DNA from: Bog-756 sp963741055
GTDB taxonomy: Bacteria > Actinomycetota > Acidimicrobiia > Acidimicrobiales > RAAP-2
DNA: 64,000 nucleotides
Assembly (NCBI GenBank): GCA_963741055.1
Contig: CAVUGU010000002.1
Coordinates: 62,001-126,000, forward strand
Direction of reading: 5' to 3'
Shown here in pieces: positions 37,635 to 45,022 of the stretch (position 1 is the stretch's first letter; each line of letters starts with the position of its first letter). Under the pieces are notes generated by a model. That model did not search any database, was not told where the DNA came from, and worked only from the letters and a program-made list of their open reading frames with translations. The position numbers and the translations under genes are program-made.

Positions 37635-37738
37635 CGCAGTCCCCCGACCGGCGAGATCTTTGCGGGTGGAGTGCCGCGACGATCAACCTGGAAGTGGGCG
37701 GAGGAGGATTCTTCCAGCGCTCCGGTCGAGGGACTGCG
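37635..37738 (-). ncRNA. Structured rsmH leader with a 17-bp helix over the ribosome binding site
   Basis: In plus-strand terms CGCAGTCCCCCGACCGG (37635-37651) and CCGGTCGAGGGACTGCG (37722-37738) are inverted complements at 16 of 17 positions, the odd pair being G-U in the RNA. The helix would hold the GGGGGA ribosome binding site and end one base before ATG 37633. A nested seven-pair stem (37688-37694 / 37711-37717) carries a CCTCCTCC anti-SD-like loop. A conserved 'mraW motif' RNA upstream of mraW in actinobacteria has been described; whether this is it needs a covariance-model search. Confidence 0.6.
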
Positions 37739-37977
37739 CATGGGCCAGACTCGTTCGATGTGCACGTCGTGACGGGCCACGGCGGCCAGTCCCGACTCGT
37801 AAGGGGTGGGCCGGCCGGACCCGCTCGGGTGCTCGGACCGCACCCGGAGATCCGTGAGTTGAGGGTTGCGGTCGGTGGTTCGGTCGTGGGTGCTCCCTTC
37901 GTTCGTTTCGACGGGCCAAGTTGGGTGATCGGCTGCGGCGGTTCCCTCGCGCACCACATGGAGGTGCGCGACGGGTG
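37739..37977 (-). other. Rest of the mraZ-rsmH gap: hairpins, no gene
   Basis: The mraZ-rsmH interval is 344 bp. Besides the rsmH leader it contains a perfect seven-pair hairpin (37826-37832 / 37840-37846, CGGGTGC/GCACCCG) and repeated ACGAGTC...TGGCC segments. An open frame through it (37630-37959) has no coding character, being low-complexity Pro/Thr, and is not called. Confidence 0.4.
37947..37971 (-). terminator. 9-bp hairpin just after mraZ
   Basis: TCGCGCACC (37947-37955) pairs perfectly with GGTGCGCGA (37963-37971) around a seven-base loop, seven bases after the mraZ stop. Without a U-run it may be a pause or attenuator between mraZ and the rest of the cluster. Confidence 0.5.
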
Positions 37978-38397
37978 TCACGCGTCGTCGCCCTGGTTGA
38001 GCCGTTCCTCCTCGGGTAGGACCTTCTCCTCCCAGGACGCTCGGTTCCACAGCTCGACCCGGTCGATCGCGCCGAGGACCAGGACGTCGCCCTCGAGTTC
38101 CGCGTACTCGCGCAACTGCGCGGGGATCGCCATCCGTCCCTGTCGGTCGATCTCCAGCTCGTGGGAGGTCGACGCCCAGAGCCGCACCAGGTTCCGGTCG
38201 CTCCTCCCCTCTTTCGCCCGCTCCTGCATGGCCTGCATCTGCGTCTCGAACTCCTCGGGCGTCCACAGGGACAAGCACCCATCCTGATACGCGGTCAGAT
38301 ACCCCCCGTGCTCGAACGGGCCGCGGAACTTCGACGGAAGGATGACCCTTCCCTTGTCGTCGAGCGAATGCTCGTACCTGCCGAAAAACCGTGCCAC
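37978..38397 (-). CDS. mraZ: MraZ, regulator of the division and wall cluster
   Basis: 139 residues with two AbrB-like SpoVT/MraZ repeats: MARFFGRYEHSLDDKGRVIL-type at the N-terminus and ELEIDRQGRMAIPAQLREYA in the second half, each with the D(D/R)xGR core. MraZ forms a ring that binds repeats before its own gene and controls the dcw operon. GTG 38397 starts the protein exactly at the family N-terminus. The predicted operator lies upstream. Confidence 0.95.
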   Translation of the reverse strand: MARFFGRYEHSLDDKGRVILPSKFRGPFEHGGYLTAYQDGCLSLWTPEEFETQMQAMQERAKEGRSDRNLVRLWASTSHELEIDRQGRMAIPAQLREYAELEGDVLVLGAIDRVELWNRASWEEKVLPEEERLNQGDDA

Positions 38398-38460
38398 CGG
38401 TGTGTGCTCCCACTGTGCTCCCCGCAGTGCCCAGGACCCTCAGGGGCCCTCCCTTTCACA

Positions 38461-38506
38461 CCACTTTTCACCACTCTACGCCCCACTCCCCCACTCGTCA
38501 ACCACT
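38461..38506 (-). promoter_or_regulatory. mraZ promoter with five AGTGG MraZ-box repeats
   Basis: Minus-strand TTGACG (38496-38501) and TAGAGT (38473-38478) are 17 bp apart. AGTGG occurs in the same orientation at 38502-38506, 38491-38495, 38483-38487, 38471-38475 and 38461-38465, spaced 8-12 bp, about one helical turn. They cover the promoter from -35 to the start site, so MraZ binding would repress it. A sixth AGTGG is at 38410-38414. Confidence 0.75.
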
Positions 38507-38639
38507 TGGATGCACCCTCGAACACGGGATCCGGCTGGCATCCACCACTGCGGCGTTGCCGACACGAGCCGCGGCCGACCGAAAGCACGCGAGCAAGAAG
38601 GCGGCCGGAGGAACGGGAGGAGGGCCGAAGGGAACCAAA

Positions 38640-38679
38640 AGGCAAAAGGACGGCAAACGGCTGCGGCTCGAGGCCGCGG
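38640..38679 (-). terminator. Terminator after the lipoate-ligase-like gene
   Basis: On the minus strand the hairpin GCGGC-CTCGA-GCCGC (38663-38677, extendable by two pairs) is followed by T-rich tracts CCTTTTG and CCTTTTGG down to about 38640. It lies just after the stop at 38685. The rest of 38507-38640 is A/G-rich and shows no gene. Confidence 0.45.
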
Positions 38680-38684
38680 TGCGC

Positions 38685-39398
38685 TCAGGGCAGCGATTGG
38701 AGCAGCGCGGCGGTGACCGCGGCGTGACCGGCGACGCCGCTCATCGCCGCGCCACCCAGATCGCCCACACCGGCAGCGACGGCCGCGAGCTCGCGTCGAG
38801 CGCGAGCCCGTTGCGGTCCGGAGAGGGAGAGCGTGTCGAGAAGGAGACTCGGGTCCCACTGCACGAGACAGGCGGATTGGAACCACGAACCGAAGCGGGT
38901 CCTTCGTTGCGCGAGACCGACGACTTTTCTCCCGTCCGCGTCGAACACCTCTCCCCTGCCCGATCCCGCGAAGCAGACCAACCCGGACCATTCCGTCCTG
39001 ACCACTCCGCCCCGTCGGCTCGACAGGCCGCGCAGGCCGAGCGCGTCGAGGGCCGTCACCCACGTCTCTCCGAGCCAGTCGAACGAGCGCCCGAGGTCGG
39101 GCGAGGCGAGCGGGTCGTCTGCCGGGAGCCACAGGTCGATCCACACCGGATCCACGATGTCGACCAACACCGCGCCTCCGCCGGTCCGGCGCCGCGCGAG
39201 CGCGACACCCCGTTCGCCGGCGCGGACCGGATCCGCCTGTTCCTCCGGTTGCGTCGAGCCGAGCACGACGCACGGACCCTCCGGCTCGCACATCGCGACC
39301 GCTCGGGAGCCCGGGTCCGAGTCGACCGACGGCCAAGCGGCGTGCAACTCACCGGCCGGTCCCGTGCGGCCCTCGACCCTCCAGCTCGGCGAGATCAG
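38685..39398 (-). CDS. Lipoate-protein ligase / octanoyltransferase-like protein (CTG start)
   Basis: 237 residues of the biotin/lipoate A/B protein ligase fold. CVVLGSTQPEEQ, the RRTGGGAVLVD motif and GRKVVGLAQRRTRFGSWFQS, with the catalytic lysine, match LplA/LipM-type enzymes. Whether it transfers octanoate or activates lipoate is not decidable here. The conserved N-terminus (WRVEGRTGPAGELHAAW) begins six residues after CTG 39398, which overlaps the HNH stop as CTGA. No ATG or GTG lies nearby in frame except a GTG 18 codons inside the HNH gene. Confidence 0.78.
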   Translation of the reverse strand: MISPSWRVEGRTGPAGELHAAWPSVDSDPGSRAVAMCEPEGPCVVLGSTQPEEQADPVRAGERGVALARRRTGGGAVLVDIVDPVWIDLWLPADDPLASPDLGRSFDWLGETWVTALDALGLRGLSSRRGGVVRTEWSGLVCFAGSGRGEVFDADGRKVVGLAQRRTRFGSWFQSACLVQWDPSLLLDTLSLSGPQRARARRELAAVAAGVGDLGGAAMSGVAGHAAVTAALLQSLP

Positions 39399-40009
39399 GC
39401 GGTCAGCGCGTCCCGTTCGGGCACCCCGACGCCGAGGTAGGGGTGCCACGCCTCGCTCGCACCCCCGCAGAGCGCGAGCAACTGCACCCGATGCCGGGGT
39501 GCGGCGGGCGTGGCGTGGAGGACCATCCCGACCTCGTGTGGGAGCCGGTCCTCCTTGCGGGTGTTGCACCGGCGGCAGGCCGCGACGACGTTCTCCCACG
39601 TGTGGAGACCACCCCGGCTCCGTGGGATCACGTGGTCGAGGTTCTCGGCTGCAGAGCCGCAGTACTGGCAGCGGGAACCGTCCCGAGCGAAGACGGTGCG
39701 GCGGTTGACCGCGACCCGGTAGTGGCGCGGCACCTGGACGTAGCGCACCAGACGGACCACCGAGGGCTCGGGCAGGCTGAAGCGCTCCGCCCGGAAGAAC
39801 CGCTCGGTGGTGTGCACGAGCTCCGCCTTGGTGTCGAGCACCAACAGCACCGCCCGGCGCGACGAGACGATGCCGAAGGGCTCGAAGGTCGCGTTGAGCA
39901 CCAGCGCACGTCGCGCCTGCCTCGCGGGTGACGGGGCGGAATCGGGACCTCCGCCCGCAGGTCCCCCCGGGGCGCCCCTCCGCCCGGCCCCCTTCGACCG
40001 TCGATCCAT
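39395..40009 (-). CDS. HNH endonuclease domain protein
   Basis: 204 residues. After a disordered basic N-terminus comes ALVLNATFEPFGIVSSRRAV, typical of a widespread actinobacterial HNH family. The zinc-binding and catalytic module follows: RCQYCGSAAENLDHVIPRSR, GGLHTWENVVAACRRCNTRK. No toxin or mobile-element context is seen, so it is probably a chromosomal housekeeping or repair-related nuclease; the role is unknown. TAATTT lies eight bases before ATG 40009. Confidence 0.85.
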   Translation of the reverse strand: MDRRSKGAGRRGAPGGPAGGGPDSAPSPARQARRALVLNATFEPFGIVSSRRAVLLVLDTKAELVHTTERFFRAERFSLPEPSVVRLVRYVQVPRHYRVAVNRRTVFARDGSRCQYCGSAAENLDHVIPRSRGGLHTWENVVAACRRCNTRKEDRLPHEVGMVLHATPAAPRHRVQLLALCGGASEAWHPYLGVGVPERDALTA

Positions 40010-40017
40010 GGGACCGG

Positions 40018-40023
40018 AAATTA
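40018..40023 (-). promoter_or_regulatory. -10 box before the HNH gene
   Basis: Minus-strand TAATTT is followed by eight bases (CCGGTCCC) and ATG 40009. It overlaps the TAA of the small upstream gene. Confidence 0.4.
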
Positions 40024-40383
40024 GCCCGACCGCCGCACGTGAAGGCGCTCAGCGTCTGGCGTGCCCTGCCGGTGCCACGAACGCCGGCCTCGCCATCCGG
40101 TCGATCGACACCACTCGAGGTAGGCGATCACGTCGCCGGCGAGGGGGTGGGCATCCGGCGCGTCCGTAGGCGGTCACCATCCGGAATTGCCACCACGCCC
40201 GATGCGGGAGCGGAAGGTGAGATCCGCCGACGCCACCATCGCGGCGGCGCCAACCGTTTGAGCACCACCAGTCCGGTCCACCAGAGATCCGGCCGGGCCA
40301 ACAGTGCGCGCACCACGACGGACCGGGGATCGCCGGTCCACGCCCGACCTTCCCTCGTCGTCTCCTTCGTCCTCAGGGCTCAT
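40021..40383 (-). CDS. Small actinobacterial protein next to the ROK gene (several frame breaks)
   Basis: ATG 40383 overlaps the ROK stop (ATGA) and opens MSPEDEGDDEGRSG. One frame over, the sequence reads VVVRALLARPDLWWTGLVVL and RLAPPRWWRR, then in a third frame LPLPHRAWWQFRMVTAYG and in a fourth DAHPLAGDVIAYLEWC. This order resembles a small conserved protein often found beside glucokinase genes in actinobacteria (recalled pattern, not searched). At least three breaks in 360 bp make it either error-rich or a decaying gene. Function unknown. Confidence 0.55.
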
Positions 40384-41325
40384 CGGGTCGCTCCGCCCTC
40401 CATCTGCTCGAGCCGCCGACGTCCGAGCGCGGCGGCCCCGATCAGTGGACCCGTCGAGCCGAGTCCCGCCGGGACGATGCGGGTCGAACGCGAGAATTCG
40501 AGTCCGCATCGGCGCGCGATCTCCTCCTGCGCGGCATCGAAGAACACGTCGCCGAAGCCGAGTGCGACTGAACCCGCGACCAGTGCGAGATCGAGGTCCA
40601 ACAGGTTGGCGACCGATCCGACCGCTCGGCCGACCAGTGTGCCCGTCGCCTTCCGGACCTCCTCCCCCGCCTCGGACGGCGGATGGCCGGTGCGCGCCTC
40701 GATGGCGAGCCCGGACGCCTCCGCCTCGAGACAGCCCTGGCCGCCACAACGACACGGCCTGCCGTCCGGTTCGACGACCACGTGACCGATGTGACCGGCA
40801 TTGCCGGTGCGTCCCTCGAGCAGGTGTCCGTCGAGCACGATGCCTGCGCCGATCCCCGTCGAGACCACCATCGCCAGGTAGTCGGTGACTCCTTGCGCGC
40901 CGCCGAGCCAGCCTTCTCCGAGGGCGAGCGCCTTCGCGTCGTTGTCGACGACGACCGGCAGCCCCACCTTGTCGGAGAGCCGCTGGCGCAGTGGGAAGTG
41001 ACGCCAGGCCGGGATGTTCAGCGGACTCACCGTCTCGCCGTGCAGGGTCATCGGACCACCGCACCCCACCCCGCAGATCAGCGGAGACTCAGGGCGCGCG
41101 GACCGGACTGCGCCCGACGGCGGAGCCGAGCGCGTCGAACACCTCCTCCGGATCGGAGGTCTCTGGGGTCGGGACCCGTGCGTCCGAGAGGATGCGGCCC
41201 GCTCCGTCGACCACCCCGGCCTCGATCTTGGTCCCGCCGACGTCGACCGCCAGCACCACCGGACCCCGGACCGGCCGGCCGGGCACGTCGTCCGAGGAGG
41301 GTCGGGCACCTCCCCCGGTGGGCAT
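40380..41325 (-). CDS. ROK-family sugar kinase, glucokinase-like (one frame break)
   Basis: ATP-binding VLAVDVGGTKIEAGVVDGAG starts the protein. After a break near 41090-41100 it continues with CGVGCGGPMTLHGE, NDAKALALGEGWLGGAQGV, STGIGAGIVLDGHLLEGRTG and the zinc-binding ROK signature CRCGGQGCLEAEASG. Cytosolic phosphorylation of glucose or a related sugar is the usual role. ATG 41325 gives about 315 residues. It lies 18 bp after the DUF3040 gene. Confidence 0.88.
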
Positions 41326-41343
41326 CCGCGTCCGATCGAACGC

Positions 41344-41742
41344 TCAGTCGTCGCGGTGAAAGCGCCCGCGGATCCACTCACGTGGATCGTGGACCGAGCC
41401 GCCGAGATTGCGGCTGTGCAGCGACCGGGAGAGATCGTCGATGCCGGCCTTGCCCATTCGGCGTGCGTTGTTGGCGAAGACAACACCCGAGAGGAACATC
41501 ACCACGACTCCGACGAAGCCCAGAGCCACGTGCGACGAGAAGGTGAAGAACATGAAGATCAGCGCTGCGACGAACACCAACGCGGACCAGATGCAGTACC
41601 GGCCGGCGTGACGGTAGACGGTCTCCGAGCGGACCCGTTCCGCGAAGTCGGGATCCTCCTGGTAGAGCGACTGCTCCAGTTCGTGCAGGATGCGTTGTTC
41701 GTGCTCAGAGAGCGGCACCGACCCGCTCCCTCCACCCGTCAT
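41344..41742 (-). CDS. DUF3040 membrane protein
   Basis: 132 residues. The N-terminal motif PLSEHEQRILHELEQSLYQE followed by DPDFAERV defines DUF3040, an actinobacteria-specific family. Two adjacent membrane helices (YCIWSALVFVAALIFMFFTF and VALGFVGVVVMFLSGVVF) follow. The function is unknown. ATG 41742 is preceded by a leader of about 100 nt from a TAAGAT -10 box. It may be co-transcribed with the ROK kinase. Confidence 0.85.
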   Translation of the reverse strand: MTGGGSGSVPLSEHEQRILHELEQSLYQEDPDFAERVRSETVYRHAGRYCIWSALVFVAALIFMFFTFSSHVALGFVGVVVMFLSGVVFANNARRMGKAGIDDLSRSLHSRNLGGSVHDPREWIRGRFHRDD

Positions 41743-41849
41743 CGAGGACAGCCGACATCGGGGTCATCCTCGCGCGGCCTTTCCCCGAACATGCGCCATG
41801 TCGGAAGCATCGGCCGCCGGCGACGCAGACTTGATCATGCACCGGCGTC

Positions 41850-41855
41850 ATCTTA
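41850..41855 (-). promoter_or_regulatory. -10 box of the DUF3040 gene
   Basis: Minus-strand TAAGAT lies in the 143-bp gap between dinB and the DUF3040 gene, predicting a start near 41843. No good -35 is visible. Confidence 0.4.
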
Positions 41856-41885
41856 CCGGGTGACCGCTGGGTCATCATCGGCGGG

Positions 41886-43187
41886 TCAGGGCTCCGGCTT
41901 CGGAGGGCCCCACTGGGCGTCACCCCTTCGGCGGGCCTCGAGACCCCCCGCCCCGACCAGCGAAGCAGGCCCGACCGACGTCGCCCCGTAGCGCTCGCGG
42001 ATCGCGTCGACCGCCGCGCTCACCGAGGACCAGACGACCTGCAAACGCTCGGCCTCGTCACCGCTCGCGGCGGGAGGCCCGCCGTCGGTTGCGGGCACCT
42101 CCGTGTCGAGGTCGAGGCTCAACTGCACCGCCGCGCCCGGGACCGCGAACCCCGACAAGCTCACGCCGAGGAGGCGGATCCCCTGGTCCGGCTCGACCGA
42201 GTCGAGGAGAGCGGACGCCACCGCCACGACGGCCGGGGAGGCGTCGATCGGCGCGGCGAGGGTGAAGGAGCGGGTGAGCAGCGAGAAATCGGCCAGCTTG
42301 ATCTTGACCGTGACCGTGCGAGCCGCGAGACCTGCTCCCCGCATCGCAGAGGTCGACGCGTCGGTGAGACGGACCAGGCGCGCATGGAGGTCTCCGCGGT
42401 CCCAGAGGTCGGTGGCGAAGGTTTCCTCGTGGCCGATCGACTTCGGCGGCTGGTCGGTCACCACCGGACGCGGGTCCTCACCGCGGGAAAGGGCGGCCAG
42501 GTGGGCACCGGCCGACGCACCGATCGCTCGTTCGAGCGCACCGGTCGGAAGGGTGGCCAGGTCCCCGACCGTCTGGAGGCCGAGCTCTTCGAGCCGCCGC
42601 CCCGTCGCCGGTCCGACGCCGGAGAGGGCGCGCACCGGCAGCGAGTGGAGGAAGGCGAGCTCCTCGGCGGGCGGCACGACGACGACCCCGCGTCCTTCGA
42701 GGACCCCCGATCGCGAGGCGACCGGCTTGGCCGCCTCCGACGCCAGCTTCGCGACCAGCTTCGTGCGGCCGACACCGACCGAGCACATCAGTCCGAGCTC
42801 GTCACCGATCCGCGTCCGCAGGTCGAGCGCGATCCGTTCGCCGTCACCGAGCAAGGCCAGCGCGCCGGTCACGTCGAGGAACGCCTCGTCGATCGAGATC
42901 CCCTCGACGAGCGGGGTCACCGACTCCAAGATCGCATGGAGTTTTCGGCTCTCCTCGACGTAGCGGTGGTAGCGGCCGTGGAGGAAGATCGCGGTCGGAC
43001 ACAACCGGCGTGCCACCGACGAGGGCATCGCGGAGTGCACGCCGTACCGACGTGCTTCGTAAGTGCACGCGGCGACCACCCCTCGACCCCCGGCTCCGCC
43101 CACGATCACCGGCTTGCCCTTCAACGACGGGTCGTCGAGAACCTCGACCGACGCGAAGAAGGCGTCCATGTCGAGGTGGAGGATCAC
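41886..43187 (-). CDS. dinB: DNA polymerase IV (DinB)
   Basis: 433-residue Y-family translesion polymerase, intact. Catalytic blocks are HLDMDAFFASVEVLDDPSLK, YEARRYGVHSAMPSSVARRL and SIDEAFLDVTG. SVGVGRTKLVAKLASEAAKP, the helix-hairpin-helix LSGVGPATGRRLEELGL and the little-finger domain follow. The C-terminal VQLSLDLD may be a beta-clamp-binding motif. GTG 43187 starts at the usual VILHLDMD; more distal GTG or TTG starts exist. No LexA box was found in front of it, so SOS control is not evident here. Confidence 0.92.
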   Translation of the reverse strand: MILHLDMDAFFASVEVLDDPSLKGKPVIVGGAGGRGVVAACTYEARRYGVHSAMPSSVARRLCPTAIFLHGRYHRYVEESRKLHAILESVTPLVEGISIDEAFLDVTGALALLGDGERIALDLRTRIGDELGLMCSVGVGRTKLVAKLASEAAKPVASRSGVLEGRGVVVVPPAEELAFLHSLPVRALSGVGPATGRRLEELGLQTVGDLATLPTGALERAIGASAGAHLAALSRGEDPRPVVTDQPPKSIGHEETFATDLWDRGDLHARLVRLTDASTSAMRGAGLAARTVTVKIKLADFSLLTRSFTLAAPIDASPAVVAVASALLDSVEPDQGIRLLGVSLSGFAVPGAAVQLSLDLDTEVPATDGGPPAASGDEAERLQVVWSSVSAAVDAIRERYGATSVGPASLVGAGGLEARRRGDAQWGPPKPEP

Positions 43188-43251
43188 CCGGTCCCACTTA
43201 CCGCGTGCCGCGGAAGCCGAGGCCGAAACCACCGTCGGAGCCTCTGCCCTG

Positions 43252-43962
43252 TCAGCCAACGAGCCGGAGCCTCCGGAAGCCCTCCGCGTAGAGGACGCCG
43301 GCTGCGCGACCTGCGTCCTCGGCCGAGAGGGTGACCGCGGTCGTGGCCCATTCGACCCCGTCGGGGAATTGGCTGCGGTGAGCGCCCACGGCCTCCCCCT
43401 TCCGCGAGATCGTCTCGGAGATGTCGACCCAGACGTCGGGCTCGAGCGTTCCCGACAGCAGCACCGTTTCGACCTGGTGGGCCGCGCCGGCCCGGGGGAA
43501 GTAGTGGGGCAACGCGGCCGCCGGCGAGACGGCGTCGAGCGCGACCAGACCGCAGATCCGGTGATCGCGGTGGTTGAAGTACTCCTGCCCGAAGAAGACC
43601 GCTGTCGGATCGGGGCAGAGAACCGTCTCGGGCCGGATGCGCCGGACCACCTCGACCACCGCCTCGCGGAACGGCGCGTCGTCGGCGAGCTCTCCGTCCG
43701 GATAACCGAGGAACTCCTGACCCGCGAGCCCGATGTGGGCGGCAGCCTCGGCTGCCTCGGAAGCCCGGCGGGCGACGAGCTCGACGAGGTCGGCATCCGG
43801 GTCGGTCGTCCCCTTTCCACCGTCGGTGCAGACGAGCGCGTGCACCTCGCAACCGGCCGCGGACCAGGCTGCGAGGGTCCCCCCACAGGACACGTCGGGA
43901 TCGTCCGGGTGGGCGTAGATGGCGAGCGCCCGGCGTGGCACCTCGACGAGGAGCTCGCCCAT
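43252..43962 (-). CDS. PIG-L/LmbE-family deacetylase
   Basis: 236 residues. The zinc site AIYAHPDDPDVSCGGTLAAW and the distal HRDH in YFNHRDHRICGLVALDA define the N-acetylglucosaminyl deacetylase superfamily. TDGGKGTTDPDADLVELVA and EFLGYPDGELADD are typical of the actinobacterial group that includes MshB, Mca and sugar deacetylases. A mycothiol role is possible but not shown. ATG 43962 lies three bases after the nrdR stop. Confidence 0.87.
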   Translation of the reverse strand: MGELLVEVPRRALAIYAHPDDPDVSCGGTLAAWSAAGCEVHALVCTDGGKGTTDPDADLVELVARRASEAAEAAAHIGLAGQEFLGYPDGELADDAPFREAVVEVVRRIRPETVLCPDPTAVFFGQEYFNHRDHRICGLVALDAVSPAAALPHYFPRAGAAHQVETVLLSGTLEPDVWVDISETISRKGEAVGAHRSQFPDGVEWATTAVTLSAEDAGRAAGVLYAEGFRRLRLVG

Positions 43963-43965
43963 CGG

Positions 43966-44439
43966 CTACCCCTCGGAGCGCTTCGGAGCTGTCGCCTTCG
44001 TCAACAACCCGGCTTCGCGCCGGAAGTCGTCCGCTCCCTCGAAACCCTTGTAGACGCTGGCGAAGCGGAGGTAGGCGACCTCGTCGACTTCGCGGAGCCG
44101 CTCGAGCACCGCGAGACCGACCTGCTCGGAGGTGGGTTCCCCACCTTCCTCGCGCAGTGCTTCCTCCACCCCGCGTGCGACCACGTCGAGTTGCTCTTCG
44201 GTGACCGGCCGGTTCTTCGTCGCGGCTCGGAGCCCGTCGATGACCTTTCCCCGGTCGAATGGCTGGCGCTCACCGGAACGCTTGATGACCATGAACGGGA
44301 CCTCGTCGATCCGCTCGAACGTGGTGTAACGGTGTCCGCACCCGACGCACTCGCGGCGTCGACGGATCGCTGCGCCCTCCTCCACGACCCGCGAGTCGAC
44401 GACGCGGTCGTCGTCGGCCAGGCACCAGGGACAACGCAC
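43966..44439 (-). CDS. nrdR: Transcriptional repressor NrdR
   Basis: 157 residues. The N-terminal zinc ribbon has C3-x2-C6 (VRCPWCLADD) and C31-x2-C34 (ECVGCGHRYTTFE). The ATP-cone follows: VIKRSGERQPFDRGKVIDGL. NrdR senses ATP/dATP and represses ribonucleotide reductase genes. GTG 44439 sits seven bases after TAGCCT, a leaderless start. The lexA / LysM / nrdR neighbourhood is conserved in actinobacteria. Confidence 0.95.
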   Translation of the reverse strand: MRCPWCLADDDRVVDSRVVEEGAAIRRRRECVGCGHRYTTFERIDEVPFMVIKRSGERQPFDRGKVIDGLRAATKNRPVTEEQLDVVARGVEEALREEGGEPTSEQVGLAVLERLREVDEVAYLRFASVYKGFEGADDFRREAGLLTKATAPKRSEG

Positions 44440-44446
44440 GTTCCCG

Positions 44447-44452
44447 AGGCTA
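44447..44452 (-). promoter_or_regulatory. -10 box for a leaderless nrdR transcript
   Basis: Minus-strand TAGCCT is followed by CGGGAAC and GTG 44439. It separates nrdR from the SOS-controlled gene upstream. Confidence 0.5.
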
Positions 44453-44519
44453 CTGCCCCGCTTCAACCGAGAACCGCCCTTCTCATCGGTGGCGTTGCCT
44501 CGCGACCCCTCGGCGCGGA

Positions 44520-44900
44520 TCAGGGAAGCGAGATGTGCTCGCCCGGTACGACGGTGTCCGAGCCGGTCTGCGCGGCCAGCTCCGCCACGAGGGGACGCGG
44601 GTCGTTGTTCGGGTCGACCCGCTCGGCGATGGTCCACAAGGTGTCGCCGGGCCGCACGGTGTACTCGACCTGGCGGCCGATCCCCGCCGGAGCGGAACCG
44701 GTGGCGTGGGAGCGACCACCGGTTCCGCTCAGCGGAAGAGCCAGCGCGATCGAGAGCACCACGATGACCGCGACCAGCAGCCTGCGTTGCCGAACCGCGG
44801 GTGCACCTCCACCACCCTCCACCACTCGCAACACGGGCCGGGTCGAAGGGTCGGGATCGCCCGAGGTCGACCACACGGTGGGAACGAAGGCCGTGGTCAC
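44520..44900 (-). CDS. SOS-induced LysM division inhibitor (DivS/ChiZ/YneA-like)
   Basis: 126 residues: a cytoplasmic N-terminus, one membrane helix (41-58, LLVAVIVVLSIALALPLS) and a C-terminal LysM domain (79-125, YTVRPGDTLWTIAERVDP) outside. Size, topology and the position divergent from lexA match Corynebacterium DivS, mycobacterial ChiZ (Rv2719c) and Bacillus YneA, which delay septation during DNA damage. Function is by analogy. GTG 44900 overlaps the stop of a 41-codon ORF (GTGA). Confidence 0.85.
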   Translation of the reverse strand: MTTAFVPTVWSTSGDPDPSTRPVLRVVEGGGGAPAVRQRRLLVAVIVVLSIALALPLSGTGGRSHATGSAPAGIGRQVEYTVRPGDTLWTIAERVDPNNDPRPLVAELAAQTGSDTVVPGEHISLP

Positions 44901-45022
44901 TGTCTGCTCCCCTCTCGGGCCTCTTCAGTCCCTCCAGTCCCGTCGGACCGCCTCGCCTCATCCGCCGGGACCCCCGAGACCTCCGGGACCTCGAGGACGT
45001 CGATCGAACTCCTGTTCGCCAT
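44897..45022 (-). CDS. 41-residue leaderless ORF between the SOS promoter and the LysM gene
   Basis: ATG 45022 lies six bases after the -10 TCAGAT. The ORF begins MANRSSIDVLEVPEV, is rich in Gly, Glu, Asp, Arg and Ser, and ends at TGA 44897-44899, overlapping the LysM start as GTGA. It would be the first cistron of the SOS transcript. There is no membrane helix and no recognisable family. It could be a real small protein or only a coupling device for the LysM gene. Confidence 0.5.
   Translation of the reverse strand: MANRSSIDVLEVPEVSGVPADEARRSDGTGGTEEAREGSRQ

Noticed and set aside
37630..37959. 109-codon minus-strand ORF between mraZ and rsmH
   Set aside because: Low-complexity Pro/Thr/Arg composition in a region full of RNA hairpins; it overlaps the rsmH start in another frame.
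38461..38506. Short regularly spaced repeats as a possible CRISPR fragment
   Set aside because: The five-base AGTGG units phased at 8-12 bp over a promoter are a MraZ operator; repeat and spacer lengths do not fit CRISPR.
38571..38690. Lys-rich plus-strand frame (ASKKAAGGTGGGPKG) suggesting a small basic protein
   Set aside because: No credible start or end; better explained by the T-rich terminator region on the minus strand.
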